30,700 bases of DNA from Isotricha intestinalis (Eukaryota; Ciliophora; Litostomatea; Vestibuliferida; Isotrichidae): the NCBI GenBank assembly GCA_023807065.1, contig JAJJLU010003799.1, forward strand, positions 1-30,700. The letters run 5' to 3'. The notes beneath the pieces were generated by a model. It ran no database searches, was not told where the DNA came from, and saw only the letters and a list, made by a program, of their open reading frames with translations. The position numbers and the translations under genes are program-made. Below are positions 27,100 through 30,700 of this stretch, in pieces; position 1 is the first letter of the stretch, and every line of letters starts with the position of its first letter.

Positions 27100-28731
27100 T
27101 TAATCTTTTATAAATTCAATTGTTTCATCAACAATTTCCCTTTCTATAAAATTATTATTAGGAATATTATATTCAAAATAATTTAAGAATATATGAGAAA
27201 CAGGTAATTTTCCTTCAAAAAAACCCCAAGTACAATCTAAAGGTATCCATTGATTATTTATTTTTGCAAGAGTCCATGCATGATTAATAAATTTATTTTC
27301 AATTTCAATTATTTGATTTTCACAATTATGTGATAATCCATTTATATATATTGAAGAAATGCCAATTGAATTTAATAATGTATTATATAATATTGTATAA
27401 TGCTTTCCTACTCCTTCTTTTTTTTTAATTATTTCTTCTAAAGTCATTTTTTTATTTTGTAAAGAAGAATTGAATTTTAAAAACAAATTTACCCATTTTC
27501 CTAATTTTATATAATTAGGCAAATTTGATTTATCTTTTTCTATTATTTTTTGACTTAATTCTTTAAAAAATTTATATTCTTCTACACTCTTAAATTTCTT
27601 TATTTTATTTTCTATATTATTAACAATATATTTTTTTTCGATATTATTTTCAAATATTGTTTTTATCTTATAACTTCCTTCTAAACAATTACTATCAAAA
27701 TAAAACTTTAAAAACTGATCTTCTTCTATAATCATTTCATTATCTATATTATTAGTATTAATATCATAAATTAATATTTTATTATTTCCAAATTGAAAGA
27801 ATTTATATGAATACACAATTAAAGGAAAAAAATCTCTTTTAATATAAAAATTTTGAATAATTTTGCCTTTCCATTTTGCATTTTTAATAGAACATTTAAA
27901 AATTTCTGTAATACCTTCTTTTGGAACAATTCCATCATATAAATAAATATTATCTTGTAAATCTTTGATAAATAAATTATTTGACAAAGAAATAATTTGA
28001 AAATGTAAAGGAATTTTAACTATAACATTACAAACTGAATTATAAAAAAAATTTGGTATATTGACTCTTAAATGACGATAATAATCTAATAAATTTTCTC
28101 TTATTTCAAAATAAGTAAATGATATTTTTATATTTTGATTATTTTCTAAATCAAATTGAAAATAAAAAGTATTTGGTTTAAATTTATATATTCCATTTAA
28201 TTTTATTTCTTCAACTTCAATTTTTACACTTGAATTAATTGAAAAAGACCAATTATGATGAACTAAACCTTCTAAATTTACTTGTCTTAAAGTTATTTTA
28301 TGTTGAATTTTTTGTCCATTTTTTGTTAAAAGTATTTTTTGTTTATAATGAGTTTTTATTAAACCTGATTCATTTTCTTTTGGTATATAATTTAATTTTT
28401 TTTTGTCTCTTATTCTTATTGGAAATTCTTCATTATCATTATATATTATATTATTATCTAATATTTTTTCTTTTATTTTAGGAATTTCAAAATAATTAGG
28501 TATAAATTTACAATCAACATTTTCATTATTAATTGAATCTGATGATCTATATATAATTTGAGAATTTGAGTTTGTTTTAAGAGATTCATTAAAAGAAGAT
28601 TTTTTTGATTTATTAATTGGTGCATATTTAATAATTGATTCATTTATTTCATATAAATTTTGATTTATTAATTTATCTGTTTCAAATTCTTTATTTAAAT
28701 TTAATGAATTTTTACAACAATCAATTCCCAT
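27100..28731 (-). CDS. Transglutaminase-like (KY-type) protein lacking the catalytic Cys; N-terminal acylation motif
   Basis: A 543-residue protein from the ATG at 28731; the frame runs further upstream only to a TTG. The C-terminal ~170 residues resemble a transglutaminase-like core of the kyphoscoliosis-peptidase (KY) type: GVGKHYTILYNTLLNSIGIS (440-459), NHAWTLAKINNQWIPLDCTW (483-502), then a SHIFLNYFEYN stretch. In active members the first motif is GVCxxYA with the nucleophile Cys. Here the position is Gly (G442), while His (H484) and Asp (D499) remain, so it is probably a non-catalytic fold. The N-terminus MGIDCC has Gly2 followed by Cys5 and Cys6, a typical setting for myristoylation plus palmitoylation. 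The middle (about 150-370) is beta-rich and unassigned. The gene is enclosed by an inverted repeat made from its own 5' end. Confidence 0.78.
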   Translation of the reverse strand: MGIDCCKNSLNLNKEFETDKLINQNLYEINESIIKYAPINKSKKSSFNESLKTNSNSQIIYRSSDSINNENVDCKFIPNYFEIPKIKEKILDNNIIYNDNEEFPIRIRDKKKLNYIPKENESGLIKTHYKQKILLTKNGQKIQHKITLRQVNLEGLVHHNWSFSINSSVKIEVEEIKLNGIYKFKPNTFYFQFDLENNQNIKISFTYFEIRENLLDYYRHLRVNIPNFFYNSVCNVIVKIPLHFQIISLSNNLFIKDLQDNIYLYDGIVPKEGITEIFKCSIKNAKWKGKIIQNFYIKRDFFPLIVYSYKFFQFGNNKILIYDINTNNIDNEMIIEEDQFLKFYFDSNCLEGSYKIKTIFENNIEKKYIVNNIENKIKKFKSVEEYKFFKELSQKIIEKDKSNLPNYIKLGKWVNLFLKFNSSLQNKKMTLEEIIKKKEGVGKHYTILYNTLLNSIGISSIYINGLSHNCENQIIEIENKFINHAWTLAKINNQWIPLDCTWGFFEGKLPVSHIFLNYFEYNIPNNNFIEREIVDETIEFIKD

Positions 28732-28838
28732 AAAATTAATATAAAAAAGAGAAAATATAATTTTTAATTCTTTCAAAATATATATAAAATAAATAAATCT
28801 AAGTTTTCAATTTTTATAAAAATATAATTTAAAAATGT
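28636..28838 (-). repeat. Right arm of ~204-bp inverted repeat
   Basis: Reverse-complement partner of 26812-27015. It covers the leader and first 32 codons of the transglutaminase-like gene, so this arm is the presumed parental copy. The differences by eye are one T-run length change, two single A/T changes in the leader, and two changes in codons 4 and 5 (GlyPhe against AspCys). Confidence 0.9.
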
Positions 28839-28950
28839 AAAATTTATTTAAATAAGAAATATAGAAATAAAAAAGTTATAAATAATAATTTATTAACTGT
28901 TCCTAATTCTGAAAAAAGGAAAAAACATTATATAGAGAAGAAAGTTTCAA

Positions 28951-30269
28951 TTAAACAAAAAAGAAGAGAAAGTGCGAATGATCATGTAGATAACCATAAA
29001 ATGGTGATGGTTTATTATATTTTGTTTTATCGAAATTTATTGTATCTTCAACATATGGTAATTTCCCAAAATCAATATCATTCATTTTACCATATGTTAT
29101 ATTTGAAATTTTTTATTTAAATGAATTAGATAAATTAGGTTCACTTAATGGAGATTTTAAATTTGATGTATTTTGATTATTATTATTTAAAAAATCTATT
29201 CTTTTTTCCTCCAACTGATGTATTTGCTCAAATTTTTCTTAATTCTTTATATTATGTCTCATTTCTTTTACTTCTATTGCTCCTAAATAATTATATTTTG
29301 GTCTTAATGGATTTACATTTCTTTTAGTAACAATTCCTTTTTTTAATGATCCTGTAGTACTTCCTTTAATATCTTGATTAATATAAATATAATTCATTCC
29401 ATTAAATTTATTAATATAATTTTTACTCCCAACATTAGTACCTAAAATATCATCAATTCTTAAGTTAAAAGCAGGATCATAATGATATTTAGAAAAAGAA
29501 CAAGGTTTATTCCCATCAATTGGACCATGAGTTTCTTTATCACATTAATAAAACATAAATAATAAATAGGATCTAATGGATTTCTAATTTTACTTTTATC
29601 ACTTGGTTCCATAATTTTTTGTAAATATTCATCTTTATAAACATCTCTATAATCAATATATTGATAATCACTTTTTTTCTACATAAGGTTTCTTAGGCCA
29701 AGAATCTTTAATATCATCATTTTTAAGAGGATCACTTAAAATATTCAAAGATATTTTCTTAGTAGGTTGTGCACCTTCAATATCCTTAACATCAATTTGA
29801 TCTTTAATAAATTTTGGAATATCAGGAGGATAATCTTCAGTAGAAGCTAAATTATATTTTGGTTTTAAAGGATTAGTATGACGAGTAGTTCTTATTTCAA
29901 CACATTGAGGAGATGATTTCTCAATATCATCATTTCTTAAATTATATTCAGTTTATTTAATCCTACGTAATTACTTTGGCCATGAACACTCAATATCATC
30001 GTTTTTATTTGTGAAATTAATTTTTTGAATTAATGCACCAAAGCGACGAGGAGATGAAACTTCAATGTCTAAATTGTATAAATTTATTGACCAGTGATGA
30101 GAAGTGTCTAATTGCTTAAATTTACGTATTGGAAAGTCTTTTGAAACTATTGTTGAAAGGAACATTGTATCTTTTCTACATGCTGTTGGGTAATTGTTAT
30201 TTAATGGAATTATGTCTGGGTTTGGATCTTGGGTGTATGAACGTTGAGGTGGGGATATGATGATGACAT
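28951..30269 (-). pseudogene. Decayed gene for an axonemal-type DIEGxxP / NPLxPxY repeat protein
   Basis: Read on the minus strand, about 440 codons of protein-like sequence are recovered, but across three frames and with five in-frame TAA codons (29971-29973, 29953-29955, 29545-29547, 29239-29241, 29113-29115). Apparent frame changes lie at short homopolymers (30251-30254, 29672-29678, 29550-29553). Repeated motifs are NLYNLDIEVSSPRR, NDDIECSWPK, YNLRNDDIEKSSPQ, KDIEGAQPTKK, NDDIKDSWPKK, and NPLKPKYNL, NPLDPIYYL, NPLRPKYNYLG. Spaced DIEGxxP and NPLxPxY units of this kind occur in ciliate and apicomplexan flagellar/cortical proteins; I cannot name the member. A plausible old start is the ATG at 30267-30269. 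No single short intron restores the frame, and the longest clean piece is 64 codons (29971-30165). Confidence 0.75.
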
Positions 30270-30474
30270 GTTTTATTGTTTTTCTTTATATTTTTTTATT
30301 ATGTTGAATTTTTTAATTTTTTATTTGCTCAGTTATATTTTAATATATTCTAATTTTTGTCTGAAATTATTTTATTAAATTCATGGGGTTAATTTTTTTA
30401 AAATAATCTGACAAAATTTGAAAAAATAGAATTTTTACAAATATATATCAAATTATAAAATCTTTTTATAATTA

Positions 30475-30700
30475 ATGTTAAATTCATCAAAAATATTAGA
30501 AATAGAAATTTATAACAAAAAATATTTATTTGATTTTCAAAATTCAAATTTAACAGTGAAAGAATTAGAAGCAAAATCAAATGAGGAATTGAAAGAATTA
30601 ATTAATCAATATCAATTAAAATATTTAGATTTAAATATTAAAAAAGTTATTTTTACAGACATAAATAATAATATAATCAATACAATTATTATTTGGGGAT
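30475..30700 (+). CDS. 5' end of an unidentified protein gene (truncated by window edge)
   Basis: From the ATG at 30475 an open frame of 75 codons runs off the window, starting MLNSSKILEIEIYNKKYLF and continuing with TVKELEAKSNEELKELINQY. The composition is coding-like, with A-ending codons as at other gene starts in the window, and an A/T-rich leader of about 200 bp separates it head to head from the decayed gene. No family is recognisable from this fragment. Confidence 0.65.
   Translation, partial: MLNSSKILEIEIYNKKYLFDFQNSNLTVKELEAKSNEELKELINQYQLKYLDLNIKKVIFTDINNNIINTIIIWG

Noticed and set aside
28732..28776. Upstream extension of the transglutaminase-like frame beginning at TTG
   Set aside because: There is no ATG in it, and the next ATG (28731) starts an excellent MGxxCC acylation signal; the extra frame is open only because the leader is A/T-rich.
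29934..29974. A 39-bp GT...AG intron removing two stops in the decayed gene
   Set aside because: It would delete the TEYNLRN stretch, which matches the repeat unit of the protein itself, and would leave the other stops and frame changes unexplained.
1..30700. tRNA or rRNA genes, CRISPR arrays, transposase genes and telomere repeats
   Set aside because: No GC-richer cloverleaf with a GTTCGA-type T arm, no spaced direct repeats, no transposase motifs and no C4A2/C4A4 runs were seen.

Overview
The window is a gene-dense, extremely AT-rich stretch of nuclear DNA from a protist, most likely a ciliate that uses the standard genetic code. TAA is the usual stop; TAG ends two genes, and TGA ends the partial gene at the left edge. 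Litostome/rumen-type ciliates fit these traits, but this is inference, not a sequence match. Reasons for the call: about 20 genes in 30.7 kb; no intron needed in any gene; intergenic gaps mostly 50-300 bp; very high A+T; Asn/Lys-rich low-complexity protein tails; eukaryote-only families (CCT6, NOG1, NEK kinase, DENN, SEP-UBX, Alba/Rpp25); and several cilia-linked families (TPH-domain coiled coil, UBXN11, DLN-type NEK, and a decayed gene of DIEGxxP/NPLxPxY repeats).

Layout, left to right. 2-85: 3' end of an unknown + gene. 351-9315: five minus-strand genes: UBXN11-like SEP-UBX protein, NEK kinase, NOG1 ribosome-assembly GTPase, a tail-anchored possibly SNARE-like protein, and a two-module cyclic-nucleotide-binding protein. 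9499-11802: CCT6 chaperonin and a small four-helix membrane protein (+). 11927-15131: a degenerate SHMT paralogue and a DENN-domain protein (-). 15410-17305: TPH coiled-coil protein (+). 17470-18030: Alba domain with RGG tail (-), head to head with a DEAD-box/GUCT/RRM helicase (18219-20321, +). 20452-22125: RING-finger protein (-). 22279-23370: Asn-rich protein with a compact C-terminal domain (+). 23419-26815: two coiled-coil proteins (-). 26812-28838: a transglutaminase-like pseudoenzyme gene flanked by an almost perfect ~204-bp inverted repeat made from its own 5' end. 28951-30269: a decayed axonemal-type repeat gene (-). 30475-30700: 5' end of an unknown + gene.

Two broad functions recur: ribosome/RNA work (NOG1, DEAD-GUCT-RRM helicase, Alba-RGG protein) and cilium or cytoskeleton (UBXN11, NEK, TPH, the pseudogene, CCT). 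No operon logic is expected or seen.

The points most worth a second look are: (1) the SHMT-like protein, with an intact frame but without the PLP lysine and other active-site motifs; (2) the recent inverted duplication around a transglutaminase-like gene that lacks the catalytic cysteine and starts with a likely myristoylation signal; (3) the repeat pseudogene, whose in-frame stops are all TAA; (4) a consistent drift inside genes from A-ending codons near the 5' end to T-ending codons near the 3' end, on both strands.

Three start codons were chosen at ATG rather than at an upstream TTG: 18219, 22279 and 28731.
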